From: Chloroflexota bacterium
GTDB lineage: Bacteria; Chloroflexota; Limnocylindria; Limnocylindrales; CSP1-4
Direction of reading: 5' to 3'
Assembly: GCA_003158495.1 (NCBI GenBank)
Contig: PMJT01000242.1
Span: 2,243 to 42,727, forward strand
DNA length: 40,485 bases
Shown here: piece by piece, positions 13,903 to 22,133 of the stretch
Numbering within the stretch: position 1 is the first letter of the stretch
Layout of the letters: each line of letters begins with the position of its first letter
The notes under the pieces: model-generated
Seen by the model: only the letters and a program-made list of their open reading frames with translations
What the model was told of the DNA's origin: nothing
The model's database searches: none
Position numbers and translations under genes: made by a program

Positions 13903-15414
13903 TCATCGTCCGGACCACATGTCGCGAAGCCTCCGATTGATCACTCGTGGGGCGGCGAAAAGGCGCAAGACCTGCCGGCCAGGGCGGGTGCGCTCAACCG
14001 CCCGTAGTCTGAGGGACAGGGTCCTCCCAGCGTGGCCACCCAGCGCCCACCACGGAACATGGAGCGAGGCCAGTCCCGCGCCGGTCAGCACCTCGGGGAG
14101 GTAGAGGGCGCGAGTCTCCGCGCCATGATCCGCGATGAGACCGGCGGGATCGCGAAGGAACGACTCGTTCGGTACGACGCCGTCGTAGTGAACGTGCCAA
14201 CCGCGAGCTCTTTCCAGGGGATCCCAGCGGGGGACCCGATCTCGGAAGATCTTCCGCTCCCCATGCCTCTGCGACCGGATCGGATAGTGCTTGAGAAGGA
14301 AGTTATATGGGAAGACACGCCGCCGCGGGAACGCGGCCTCGTGACCGCCCGAGCGTACGAGATCGACCCGGCAAGCGTTCTTCCAGGCCTTGATCTGCAG
14401 CAGCAGGTCACCAGTCCGGCCGAGCTCGAAGTAGTGGAAGTGACCCTCGAAGTCGCTGCCGGGCGTAAACGTGTCATCGATCGGGTAGTAGGTGAAAACG
14501 GTGTGATCGACCGCGGAGAAGCCCGCCTGGTCGACACGCCACAAGGAGTCGCGCAGTCCCAGGCCCGGCCAGGGTCCGGACCGTCGCTCGTCGGCATCGT
14601 GATGGATGCACCAATCCGCCTGGAGCCCGGCCGCCACCTCGCCTACTCGCCGCAGCAGCGCCCTCAAGACGAATCGGTCGTTACGGGTCTCGGGGAAACG
14701 CTCGAAGCCTGTGAGACCTCTCCCCTCGAACCCCAGCGCGATCTCGGCGGTGCGATCGGTCGACCAGTTGTCGATGACGTATACGCCGACGTCGTCGCCG
14801 ATCAACTTCTCGATGGCGGGCCCGATGACGTCCTCCTCGTTGTAGGCGGTCATGACAGCCACCACTCGGAAATCGTCCGGGACGGCAGGACACTCGATCC
14901 TGGTTCGAGCGAGCTCCCTGTCGACGACGATCAGGCGCCCCGACCGCTCGTCGTCTCCTGCGTGGGCTCGCGTTCGCCCCAGGAACTCCGGCTCGAGTCC
15001 GCGGCCGGACAGCCAGCTCGAGACCGGCTCCGTGTCATCTGTCGCGATCACCAGGAGCGGCGCGACGGTCACCAGGTCGGCAAGCCCATCCAGACTGCCG
15101 TTTGGTGCGCAAAGCTGCGTCGACGCGCCGGCCACCACGACGGCGGCGGTCGATGCGTCGAGCCGGCCCCGCCTGGCGGCCGTCAAGTTTGCGAGATCGA
15201 AGACGCGCCCGAACCGGTAGCGCGGCGGTGATTGGCCGAGGTCCTGGCCGGGGACCGAAACGCCGGTCGCACGCAATTCGGGGTAGATGATGGCGAGGTC
15301 GCGACTCCACGACAGCCCTACGTCCAAGACGCGTTGCAGCCGGTACAGGGAGGCAACGCGAGCAGCAAACTCGGCCACGTCGGGGTATGGCGTGTCAGCT
15401 CGAGCTGGTGCCAT
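13903..15414 (-). CDS. Glycosyltransferase family 2 protein with N-terminal extra domain
   Basis: The protein has 503 residues from ATG 15414; further upstream in frame the sequence is low quality. The first ~170 residues (VASLYRLQRVLDVGLSWSRD onward) look like a degenerate Rossmann/methyltransferase-like domain without a clear SAM motif. A GT2 (GT-A fold) domain follows, beginning VVAVMTAYNEEDVIGPAIEK, with VIDNWSTDRTAEIA and the metal-binding region DWCIHHDADE. A long C-terminal part (FTYYPIDDTFTPGSDFEGHF, NFLLKHYPIRSQ) resembles GT2 proteins of uncharacterised capsule clusters. A TATCGT hexamer lies 9 nt upstream of the ATG and there is no RBS. The acceptor sugar is unknown. Confidence 0.85.
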   Translation of the reverse strand: MAPARADTPYPDVAEFAARVASLYRLQRVLDVGLSWSRDLAIIYPELRATGVSVPGQDLGQSPPRYRFGRVFDLANLTAARRGRLDASTAAVVVAGASTQLCAPNGSLDGLADLVTVAPLLVIATDDTEPVSSWLSGRGLEPEFLGRTRAHAGDDERSGRLIVVDRELARTRIECPAVPDDFRVVAVMTAYNEEDVIGPAIEKLIGDDVGVYVIDNWSTDRTAEIALGFEGRGLTGFERFPETRNDRFVLRALLRRVGEVAAGLQADWCIHHDADERRSGPWPGLGLRDSLWRVDQAGFSAVDHTVFTYYPIDDTFTPGSDFEGHFHYFELGRTGDLLLQIKAWKNACRVDLVRSGGHEAAFPRRRVFPYNFLLKHYPIRSQRHGERKIFRDRVPRWDPLERARGWHVHYDGVVPNESFLRDPAGLIADHGAETRALYLPEVLTGAGLASLHVPWWALGGHAGRTLSLRLRAVERTRPGRQVLRLFAAPRVINRRLRDMWSGR

Positions 15415-15499
15415 GGCGCCGATACGATAGCATCCAGGCGACCCCTGGTCGAGGGCTGCGCCGCCCGTCGGTGGGGCCAGAACGGAGGCGGTACTGCCA

Positions 15500-15663
15500 G
15501 TGCGATTCACCATCGCAGCCCCGTGCTGAACGGGATGCCCTGGCTGCCGCAAGCCATGACCTCCGTCGCGCGCCAGCGAGAAGGGGCGGACTTCGACGTG
15601 GAGCACATCGTCCTCGACGGCGGCTCCACTGACGGCTCGCGCGAGTGGCTTGCGCGGGATTAG
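15500..15663 (+). pseudogene. GT2 glycosyltransferase N-terminal remnant, frameshifted
   Basis: GTG 15500 begins VRFTIA, which shifts by one base near 15518-15521 into SPVLNGMPWLPQAMTSVARQ and then DVEHIVLDGGSTDGSREWL. This is the standard first 50 residues of a GT2 domain (strand beta-1 and the DGGSTDGS metal/nucleotide motif). A TAG at 15661-15663 ends it after the first quarter of the domain. What follows does not continue the fold. It is a broken gene between two larger GT2 genes. Confidence 0.75.
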
Positions 15664-15786
15664 GCTTGGCCGCGACCCTTGTCGTTTTGGCTAAACAGTC
15701 GCACGATTGATAGCTCAGGATGAATTGATGGCGCTCCTCACTCAAGAACCGCCAACCGATACGCATACCTGGTCCGGAGTCCGTTG

Positions 15787-17946
15787 ATGACCAGAGCCAC
15801 CGTTGTGACGGTGACCTATCAGCATGCGGCGTTCATCGAGTACTGCATCGGCAGTGTCTTGGCCCAGACAATGCATGACTGGGAGATGATCCTCGTCGAT
15901 GACGGTTCCACGGACGGGACGGCAGAGATCGCGGAATCCATACACGACCCGAAGATCACCGTCCTCCGTCGAGAGCATCAAGGGATAATGGCACTCGGCA
16001 GCGCATACGCCCTTGCGCTTGAGCACGCCACGAGTCCCTTTATCGCCGTCCTTGAAGGCGATGACGCTTGGCCTCGAACGAAGCTGGAAGATCAGCTGCC
16101 CCTCTTTGACGATCCGGCCGTGGTTCTCTCGTACGGCCCGGCCGGGCTGATGGACCAGTTCGGATGCTTCTACGCTCGGTGCAGCTATTCTGCCCCCGGC
16201 CGGATCGCGAGCAACGAGCCCGTCGGCTCCATACTCCCAGCTCTGGCCGACCTCAACTTCCTCATATCCCCCACCGTGATGGTGCGCCGCCAGGCGCTAG
16301 TGGGCACGGGGGGGTTCCTGCAACCGGAGGGCGTACCGTACCTCGACCACCCGACGTGGCTCCGGCTCGCAACCGCGGGCAAGTTTGCGCGATGTCCCAG
16401 GATCGTAGGCTACCGACGATGCCACCCCGAGCAATGGACGACGACCAGCCTTCTGGAGCCTCCCGTCAATCAAACGGCGTACATTCAAGCGATTACGGAC
16501 CTGGCACGTGGGCGCCTTGCCCCAGACGTGCTGGTGTCTCTGCAACGGACGATCGAGCGCGGACGGGCTCACCAAGTTGAGGCCCAGGCCGTTCGTCAGG
16601 CGCGACTCGCACTCCTGGAGGGCCGGTGGAGCCAGTCAGGCGTGGTGTGGCGCCGCCTCCTTCGAGCGGACCAGCCAGCGGTTCGCGCTCTTGCGGTGTT
16701 AGGGGTGATCGCGGCCATCGTCAGAACGGACGTCGAGTGGCTGTTTCGGATTATGGGACTCCAACCCTGGCCATCCCGTCGGCACCAAGCTACACATCAC
16801 CGCCGAGAACCCTTCGCCAGCGAAGACTGCGGCAAATCCAGTTATGCGAATCCCCCAGGTCGCGTCGATCAGGAAACGCGACGGGGGCTGGAGCCGATGC
16901 CGCTCACAACCACATCTCCGCGAGCCAGCGCCGAGCCTGTGCCCGCAAGACTGCCTCTATCCGTCGTGATACCGGTCCGGAACGCAGAGAGCTTCATCGA
17001 GGATTGCCTGGCCTCGGTGGTGGCTGCCGCCCCCGCGGAGATAATCGTTGTAGACGGCTGCTCGACGGATCGAACTCTCGACATCGTCGCTGGCTATGGG
17101 ATCCGCGTCCTGAGCGATGGTGGCCGAGGGGTCGCGACTGCCAGGATGATGGGCGTCCATGAAGCTCGTTCGGAGTTCATCGCCCTGATCGATGCGGACA
17201 TCGTGCTCCCGGACGGCGCGCTCGCCGCGTTACTGACCGAGTTCCAGAGAGGCGGTTACTCGGCGCTCCAGGCGGGATTACATAGCACGTCCGGGCCAGG
17301 CTACTGGGGTCGTGCATTCGCTCGCCACCACAACACCGGCCGAAGCCGCAACTGGCTGGGTGTCATGGCCACGATATTCCGGCGCGAGACATTGATGGCG
17401 TACCCGCTCGACGCCTCCTTCCTCTCAGGCGAGGACATCGACCTGAGATGGCGCCTCGGCCGGGCCGGCCTCCGCATCGGCGTCTCAACGAAGACGGTCG
17501 TAAGCCACCGCTTTGGCGACACGCTGGAATTCGCACGGGATCAGTGGCGCGCGGATGGGGCCGGGTTAGGGCGTATGGCGCTCACTCACAGCGGCGGCGG
17601 CCTCCTTCTCCTGATGCCCCTGGCCGACGCCGTGCGCGGTGTCACAGTCACGACTCTTAGTCTGGAACCGCATTACGTCCCCTATTACCTCATGCACGCG
17701 GCGTTCAACTATTCGTCCATGATCAGCACCCTGTGGGCCGCCGCGACGGATCGGCGCCAGCGACGAAGGAAGGCGCGATTACGCAGCAGCGACGGTCCAG
17801 TTTCCCCGCGAGCGCCTCGGAAAGTGCTTGGCTGTGCGCCGTTCGAAACCTCGGTCAGTGGCGGGGAGGTTGCATGCCGTTTCGGCGGCAGGGAGCTCGT
17901 CGTCATCCCGCCCAGGGCATCGCTCGAAGCCGCGAGCAAGTGCTAG
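15787..17946 (+). CDS. Tandem two-domain glycosyltransferase family 2 protein
   Basis: The protein has 719 residues from ATG 15787, with GGAG about 7 nt upstream. Two complete GT2 domains are joined in one frame. The first (~1-240) has VVTVTYQHAAFIEYCI, LVDDGSTDGTAE, EGDDAW and the acceptor region YLDHPTWLRLATAG. A linker of about 130 residues follows, hydrophobic around 305-330 (AVLGVIAAIVRTDVEWLF) and then polar. The second domain (~395-610) has LSVVIPVRNAESFIEDCL, VVDGCSTDRTLD, LIDADIVLP and SGEDIDLRWRLG. Each domain keeps its DxD-type and ED-type residues, so both may be active and add successive sugars. A second start (MPLTTTS, near residue 371) could yield a separate protein. It belongs to the polysaccharide locus. 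Confidence 0.9.
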   Translation: MTRATVVTVTYQHAAFIEYCIGSVLAQTMHDWEMILVDDGSTDGTAEIAESIHDPKITVLRREHQGIMALGSAYALALEHATSPFIAVLEGDDAWPRTKLEDQLPLFDDPAVVLSYGPAGLMDQFGCFYARCSYSAPGRIASNEPVGSILPALADLNFLISPTVMVRRQALVGTGGFLQPEGVPYLDHPTWLRLATAGKFARCPRIVGYRRCHPEQWTTTSLLEPPVNQTAYIQAITDLARGRLAPDVLVSLQRTIERGRAHQVEAQAVRQARLALLEGRWSQSGVVWRRLLRADQPAVRALAVLGVIAAIVRTDVEWLFRIMGLQPWPSRRHQATHHRREPFASEDCGKSSYANPPGRVDQETRRGLEPMPLTTTSPRASAEPVPARLPLSVVIPVRNAESFIEDCLASVVAAAPAEIIVVDGCSTDRTLDIVAGYGIRVLSDGGRGVATARMMGVHEARSEFIALIDADIVLPDGALAALLTEFQRGGYSALQAGLHSTSGPGYWGRAFARHHNTGRSRNWLGVMATIFRRETLMAYPLDASFLSGEDIDLRWRLGRAGLRIGVSTKTVVSHRFGDTLEFARDQWRADGAGLGRMALTHSGGGLLLLMPLADAVRGVTVTTLSLEPHYVPYYLMHAAFNYSSMISTLWAAATDRRQRRRKARLRSSDGPVSPRAPRKVLGCAPFETSVSGGEVACRFGGRELVVIPPRASLEAASKC

Positions 17947-17999
17947 CTCGTCTCGCCGTAGTCCGGGAAAGCAAGGCTAGGGCAATGGCCGCCCATTTC

Positions 18000-18111
18000 G
18001 GCCATTACGCGTGAAACGCGCGGCCAAAACCCGTGAAACCGGCGGCCAATTCCGGCGAAATCAGGTGGCGAATTCGCGTGAAACCGGGTTGCGAAAACCC
18101 GTGAAATGCGC
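18000..18111 (+). repeat. Five degenerate 22-23 bp tandem repeats, IS21-end-like
   Basis: Units begin near 18000, 18021, 18043, 18066 and 18089. Each has a GGCC- or TGCG-like head, an A/T-rich core (AAAACCCG, AATTCCGG or AATTCGCG) and the tail GTGAAA (GCGAAA in unit 3). The GTGAAA/GCGAAA boxes fall at 18011, 18033, 18055, 18078 and 18101, a 22-23 bp helical spacing. IS21-family elements carry such multiple terminal transposase-binding repeats. No istA/istB is nearby, so this would be a solo end. The IS21 link is from memory. Confidence 0.6.
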
Positions 18112-18125
18112 ACTCCAGGTAGCCC

Positions 18126-19274
18126 TCAGACCCAGTCATCGACATCGACGCCGTATCTGCGCTTGAGCTCCTCCCGAACCTGATCCCCATCGGGAGCGAC
18201 CTCCCCTGGCACTACTGCTCTCGCCAAGCGTCGAGCGGCCAGAGCCATAGGGCCCTCCGGGCTACGCAGGAGCTGGCGCTTCACGAATGGGAACCCCCTA
18301 TCGAGGAGCTGTCGCCAGCCGATGATGGTCGGATTCTGGCCCTCTCGGACGACGCTGCCGTAATTGATGGCGACATCCAGCGTGTACCGCTCGCGATGCA
18401 GGAGCCGGCTCAAGCCAATCTCATAGCGCCAGATGACGTCGTCGCGCGACGACTCAACGCGAATGCCCCGCCAGAAACGGGCCAGCGGCGCCTCCCGCAG
18501 CGTCTGGTTCTTGAAACCCAGGCAGTAGCTCTGGAGGTGGTGGCCGAACTGAGTGGTATCCGTAAGGCCCCAGACATCGGCCATGGAATCATGAAATCGC
18601 GCGAGCAGAGCATCGATTGGCTCGAATGGGCCGGCCAGGCTGTCGTTCATGAGAAGCACCTGGTCGGCTCCGGCCACGACTGGATACCGATCCAATGCCG
18701 TGGCCCAGGAGCCAAAGTCGTATCCGGCATTCGGGCGCCGCAGGATCGTGACGCCGGCCGGCTGCGGTTCTGGCCATTCGAGAGGACCTGCTCCCTCCGC
18801 GGTGCTCACGACGACCACCCAGTATTCGTTGGCGCTCAGAACCCGCGTGAGTTCGGCCACAGACCTGCTCACCCGGCTGTCTGGCGCCCAATGAGCGATG
18901 ACTGCGACGCGGGCCGGACTGCTGCAGTCGGCAAGGCGGTCCACGCCCTCGACATGGACTTCTGGTGTCTGGGCGCCCAGAACCAGAGGCTCGCGCCTGG
19001 ACGGCAACCGAAACAGGCGCCTCACGATGGATGCCTCGTTAATGGCGGCACGCACGAGCCTGTCCTTTTGCTGGAGGGTCAAGAGGGCCGCAGCGGCCAG
19101 AGCCAGAGTTGTCATGACCATTCCGGCGACCAGAGCCCCGGCCCTATCGTTGCTGAACCACAGGAACGCCGCCAGCCCGAACGCTCCGAGCGCCGCCAGC
19201 GCCATGACGCCGAACGCCACCAACAAGATCCTCCGTGCTTCGCCCCTACCTCCTAGCGTGTCTGTCGCAGCCAT
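18126..19274 (-). CDS. RgpF-like rhamnan synthesis protein F family glycosyltransferase
   Basis: The protein has 382 residues from ATG 19274, with GGAG 9 nt upstream (ATG 19289 is possible). Two N-terminal hydrophobic helices (about residues 16-60) anchor it in the membrane. The cytoplasmic part carries the family's signature run: VAVIAHW, RPNAGYDFGSWATAL, LLMNDSLAGPF, WGLTDT, HLQSYCLGFKNQTL and FWRGI. RgpF-type proteins help build rhamnose-containing surface polysaccharides. It is the last glycan gene of the block, separated from the tandem GT2 gene by the repeat array and in the opposite direction. The family is secure; the sugar added is unknown. Confidence 0.88.
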   Translation of the reverse strand: MAATDTLGGRGEARRILLVAFGVMALAALGAFGLAAFLWFSNDRAGALVAGMVMTTLALAAAALLTLQQKDRLVRAAINEASIVRRLFRLPSRREPLVLGAQTPEVHVEGVDRLADCSSPARVAVIAHWAPDSRVSRSVAELTRVLSANEYWVVVVSTAEGAGPLEWPEPQPAGVTILRRPNAGYDFGSWATALDRYPVVAGADQVLLMNDSLAGPFEPIDALLARFHDSMADVWGLTDTTQFGHHLQSYCLGFKNQTLREAPLARFWRGIRVESSRDDVIWRYEIGLSRLLHRERYTLDVAINYGSVVREGQNPTIIGWRQLLDRGFPFVKRQLLRSPEGPMALAARRLARAVVPGEVAPDGDQVREELKRRYGVDVDDWV

Positions 19275-19388
19275 CGCGGGCCGCTCCATTCTCGCGCTGT
19301 GCTGCGGCGCGCGTCAGGCCGCCGCGTACTGCTAGTTGTCCCTCCGTTCGCAGACTTTGCAGGCCCCATGTCGGCGGCCTCGGCGGCC

Positions 19389-20903
19389 TTAACCTGCCGT
19401 CGGCAGGCCCATCCAGAAGCGCGAGCCGTCGATCGTCACGAGGAGACCGGTCGGCCCGAGGGCCTTCTGCAAAATGCTTCCCCACCAAGGCGCATCGCCG
19501 CTCTGGCGGAGTTGGACAGACTGGAAGTTGGCGCCAAGCACGCAGAAGGCAGGCGCCGACAGACCGGGATCGTTCGGGGCGACTTCGAAGAGACTCCTGG
19601 AGCGTCCATAGATGAGGGAGCCGGGCAGCGCATCGGACTTCAGCCCGGTCCAGGTATGGCCGTCCAGAGATACCCACTCGAGGTCCACGCCGTTGATCTC
19701 TTCGTCGGCTACCAAGGTGTGCTCGTCAAGCTTGCCGACGGTGATGGCCACGCCGTTGTAGCTCGCCGTGGTCCCAATCAGCGCGTCACGTGTCCAGCTC
19801 GTGCCGTCGGGTGAGAACCAGAGCGCGGCCTGGTAGAGGCTGGTGTTCGTCGCACCCCACCCTCCAGCGCAGCCTCCCCCTCCCGTACCACTCGACTGGT
19901 ATCCGGCCTTCTCCATGATGACACCCGGCAAGACGTAGCCACCTGCGAAGGCTTCCGGAACAGAGACGGTGGAGCCCTTGGTCAGGACTGCCGCGGGCAG
20001 GGTGCCCGGGGTCCAGGTGCGGCCGTCGGCGGAAGTAAGCAGGGCAGGTCGGGCGTTCGCCTCGGTGAGAGTAATGAACCCTTTTGAGCTTCCCGAGATG
20101 ATGCCGAAGTTGCCGCCCGGGAACGCGGTCGCCAGATCTACTGCGTTCCAAACGCCGCTCTCGTCGGAGGTCCACATCGCATCGCGAGTGAAGAACGGCA
20201 CGCTTCCGCAGCCAGCCGTCCAGCACTCGACATAGCCGACCATCAGCAACGAGGCCGGGCCTTCCTGGAATTGCGAGACCTGGAATTCACAGTCGGTTGG
20301 GTCATCGTCAATGGTTGATCCCATGTCGGGCGGGTTGGAGTCCCACCTTTTCAAGTCTGCAGTCCAGGCCGAGATATCGAGGGCCGGTCCGGCTAGCCAG
20401 CGTAAGCCGTCCGAAGAACCGTAGGGCAGGAGCGTCCGCTTGTACGGGTCCCACATGAACTCGATGTACCCGCGACTCCAACTCTCCAGGGTGGCGTTGG
20501 AGTCCCCGTTGGGATCGGAGCGAGGCACGACTGGTGAGTTTCCACCCGGGATCGCGATCCACTTGAGGCCCGTCCAGGTCCCAATCGGGACTGGGCCGAG
20601 GCTCGGGAGAGGGCCTTTGGGGAGTGGGGGAGTCGGCGAATCGGTCGGAGTTGCCTCGGGAGTGTCGGTCGCCGACGGGGTGTCGGTCGCGGCTTCTAGC
20701 GCCGGAGTGTCGGTCGCCGACGCACCTGGCGAAATGCTCTCGGCCATGCTGCTGAGCGAACTCGAAGGCGAGGGCTGGGGCGAGGCGACAGCCGCCGGCG
20801 ACGGGCTCAACGACGCCGCCGTGCAGGCCGTGGATACCAACGCAATGACTGCTACCACACCCAGGAAGAAACGGCTCCGGCGCAGCGTGACCGCTCGTTC
20901 CAC
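19389..20903 (-). CDS. Secreted lipoprotein, beta-propeller-like, unknown function
   Basis: The protein has 504 residues from GTG 20903. FLGVVAVIALVSTACTA is a lipoprotein signal with lipobox VSTAC, so Cys 27 should be lipidated. A Ser/Pro/Thr-rich linker (~30-95, with repeated ATDTP units) leads to a large Trp-rich domain. In it, blocks of the type SxDGxxW recur (SSDGLRW, TSADGRTWTPG, SPDGTSWTRD, SLDGHTWTGL), like sialidase or YCF48-type propeller blades. It is extracellular and membrane-attached. I do not know its ligand. This kind of protein is common in Chloroflexota surface proteomes. It stands alone on the minus strand. Confidence 0.82.
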   Translation of the reverse strand: MERAVTLRRSRFFLGVVAVIALVSTACTAASLSPSPAAVASPQPSPSSSLSSMAESISPGASATDTPALEAATDTPSATDTPEATPTDSPTPPLPKGPLPSLGPVPIGTWTGLKWIAIPGGNSPVVPRSDPNGDSNATLESWSRGYIEFMWDPYKRTLLPYGSSDGLRWLAGPALDISAWTADLKRWDSNPPDMGSTIDDDPTDCEFQVSQFQEGPASLLMVGYVECWTAGCGSVPFFTRDAMWTSDESGVWNAVDLATAFPGGNFGIISGSSKGFITLTEANARPALLTSADGRTWTPGTLPAAVLTKGSTVSVPEAFAGGYVLPGVIMEKAGYQSSGTGGGGCAGGWGATNTSLYQAALWFSPDGTSWTRDALIGTTASYNGVAITVGKLDEHTLVADEEINGVDLEWVSLDGHTWTGLKSDALPGSLIYGRSRSLFEVAPNDPGLSAPAFCVLGANFQSVQLRQSGDAPWWGSILQKALGPTGLLVTIDGSRFWMGLPTAG

Positions 20904-20977
20904 CAGATCCCCGTCTGCTTTGTGCCCCCGTAGGGCAATGGGACGCCGGCCCTCATTACCCAGTGACGGAGTAGTCG

Positions 20978-21373
20978 GTGGAGGGAACGTGCAACTTCAC
21001 CGCCAAGCTGTCGGACGGCGGCACGATCCAGCTGCCACGCGCCGTCACGCTTACCGCGGCCGGCACCAATCTCAACTGGATTGGCGGCAAGACTGAGGAG
21101 TTGGACTTCGCGATTCTGTCTGACTCCGAGTCGGGCCAGATCACGTGGAACCTCACCTGCACGGACCTCGGGGGTGTCGGGTATGGCGCCAGTGCCTCCG
21201 CCTCGGGAACATACGATCTCTCGCTCGCGCCCACGCCTCCGCCCACGAACCCGCCTGCGCCCACGAACCCGCCTGCCCCCACGCCTCCGCCTGCGCCCAC
21301 GCCTCCGCCCACCAACCCGCCAACGGACACGCCTGCGCCTGCCACCGCCACACCTGCGCCGCAGGCAAGCTAG
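20978..21373 (+). CDS. Thr/Pro-tailed protein, probably truncated
   Basis: The protein has 131 residues from GTG 20978, with GGAG 6 nt upstream. Residues 1-85 form an apparent small beta domain with two Cys (TCNFTAKLSDGG, SGQITWNLTCTD) that could form a disulfide. Residues 86-131 are Pro/Thr/Ala repeats. The composition is that of an exported protein, but there is no signal peptide. It may be the 3' end of a longer secreted-protein gene that lost its start. It precedes the DoxX gene by 149 bp. No function is assigned. Confidence 0.5.
   Translation: MEGTCNFTAKLSDGGTIQLPRAVTLTAAGTNLNWIGGKTEELDFAILSDSESGQITWNLTCTDLGGVGYGASASASGTYDLSLAPTPPPTNPPAPTNPPAPTPPPAPTPPPTNPPTDTPAPATATPAPQAS
21230..21338 (+). 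repeat. Low-complexity Pro/Thr-coding repeats
   Basis: Imperfect repeats of CCCACGCCTCCG and CCCACGAACCCGCC code for the PPTNPPAPT tail of the preceding protein. They are typical of slippage-prone cell-wall or linker regions, not a mobile element. Confidence 0.7.
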
Positions 21374-21522
21374 ATCGCGAGGGCGATCAAACCTGGCCGC
21401 GCCACCTGTCGAGTCGGGGCTTCGCACCGCCAGGGGCAACGCTAAGCGGCGCACTGCGCAAACCGCCCTACGATGCGCCACACGGGCGGGGTATGTCGTT
21501 CCCGCCCCCTGGGAGAGCCCTC

Positions 21523-22104
21523 GTGTACATCTACGCTCCGCTCAGCCGTTTTGGCGCGGCCCTGCTCCGAGTGACCGTCGGCGTCATCTTTGTGTGGGCC
21601 GGTCTGGACAAGCTCTTCAACAGTGGCGAGCCCGGGAAATGGACCGCACAGAGCTTCTTGAAGTTCGCGACCAACGGGACGCTTGGCTGGCCGTTCGTGA
21701 TCGGGACGCCCGACCCAAAGACGATCTACAACCCGACCCACGACTTCTGGGTCTCGCTCGCCAACAACGACACGGCGATGACGGTCGTCAATACCCTGGT
21801 CGTGGCCGGGGAGCTGTGCATCGGCATCGCGCTCATCGTGGGCATCGTCACCCGCTTTGCCGGCGCCATGGGCGCCCTCATGATGGCCTTCTTCTTCCTC
21901 GCCGGGTGGAGCTTTTCCAACGGCATAGTCGAAGAGCACGCCACCTACGCGGTCGTCCTGCTGGCACTGGCCGGCATGGGTGCCGGCAACTACTACGGCC
22001 TCGACCGGATGCTCGGCGATCGCTTCCCGGCCTGGTTCCGAAACTGGTTCATGTCGGGCGACCACAACCCGCCGGCGCCGGTTGCGGTGGGCGCGACGAG
22101 CTAG
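21523..22104 (+). CDS. DoxX family membrane protein
   Basis: The protein has 193 residues from GTG 21523, preferred because GGGAG lies 7 nt upstream; ATG 21493 is in frame. It opens with LRVTVGVIFVWAGLDKLFN, the first DoxX helix. A polar loop follows, then three more helices (VVNTLVVAGELCIGIALIVG, FAGAMGALMMAFFFLAGW, and YAVVLLALAGMG followed by NYYGLDRMLG). The helix-2 Glu in GELCIG is characteristic. DoxX proteins are membrane-bound redox-associated proteins (relatives of the small subunit of thiosulfate:quinone oxidoreductase), and most are uncharacterised. The family call is firm. Confidence 0.88.
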   Translation: MYIYAPLSRFGAALLRVTVGVIFVWAGLDKLFNSGEPGKWTAQSFLKFATNGTLGWPFVIGTPDPKTIYNPTHDFWVSLANNDTAMTVVNTLVVAGELCIGIALIVGIVTRFAGAMGALMMAFFFLAGWSFSNGIVEEHATYAVVLLALAGMGAGNYYGLDRMLGDRFPAWFRNWFMSGDHNPPAPVAVGATS

Positions 22105-22133
22105 AGAAGACGGGCGGGTTCGAGGTACAAGCC

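Noticed and set aside
14032..15231. 399-codon plus-strand frame across the GT2 gene
   Set aside because: Antisense shadow; the minus strand has GT2 signatures throughout.
18000..18111. CRISPR array
   Set aside because: Units are contiguous and degenerate, without unique spacers of constant length, and there are no cas genes.
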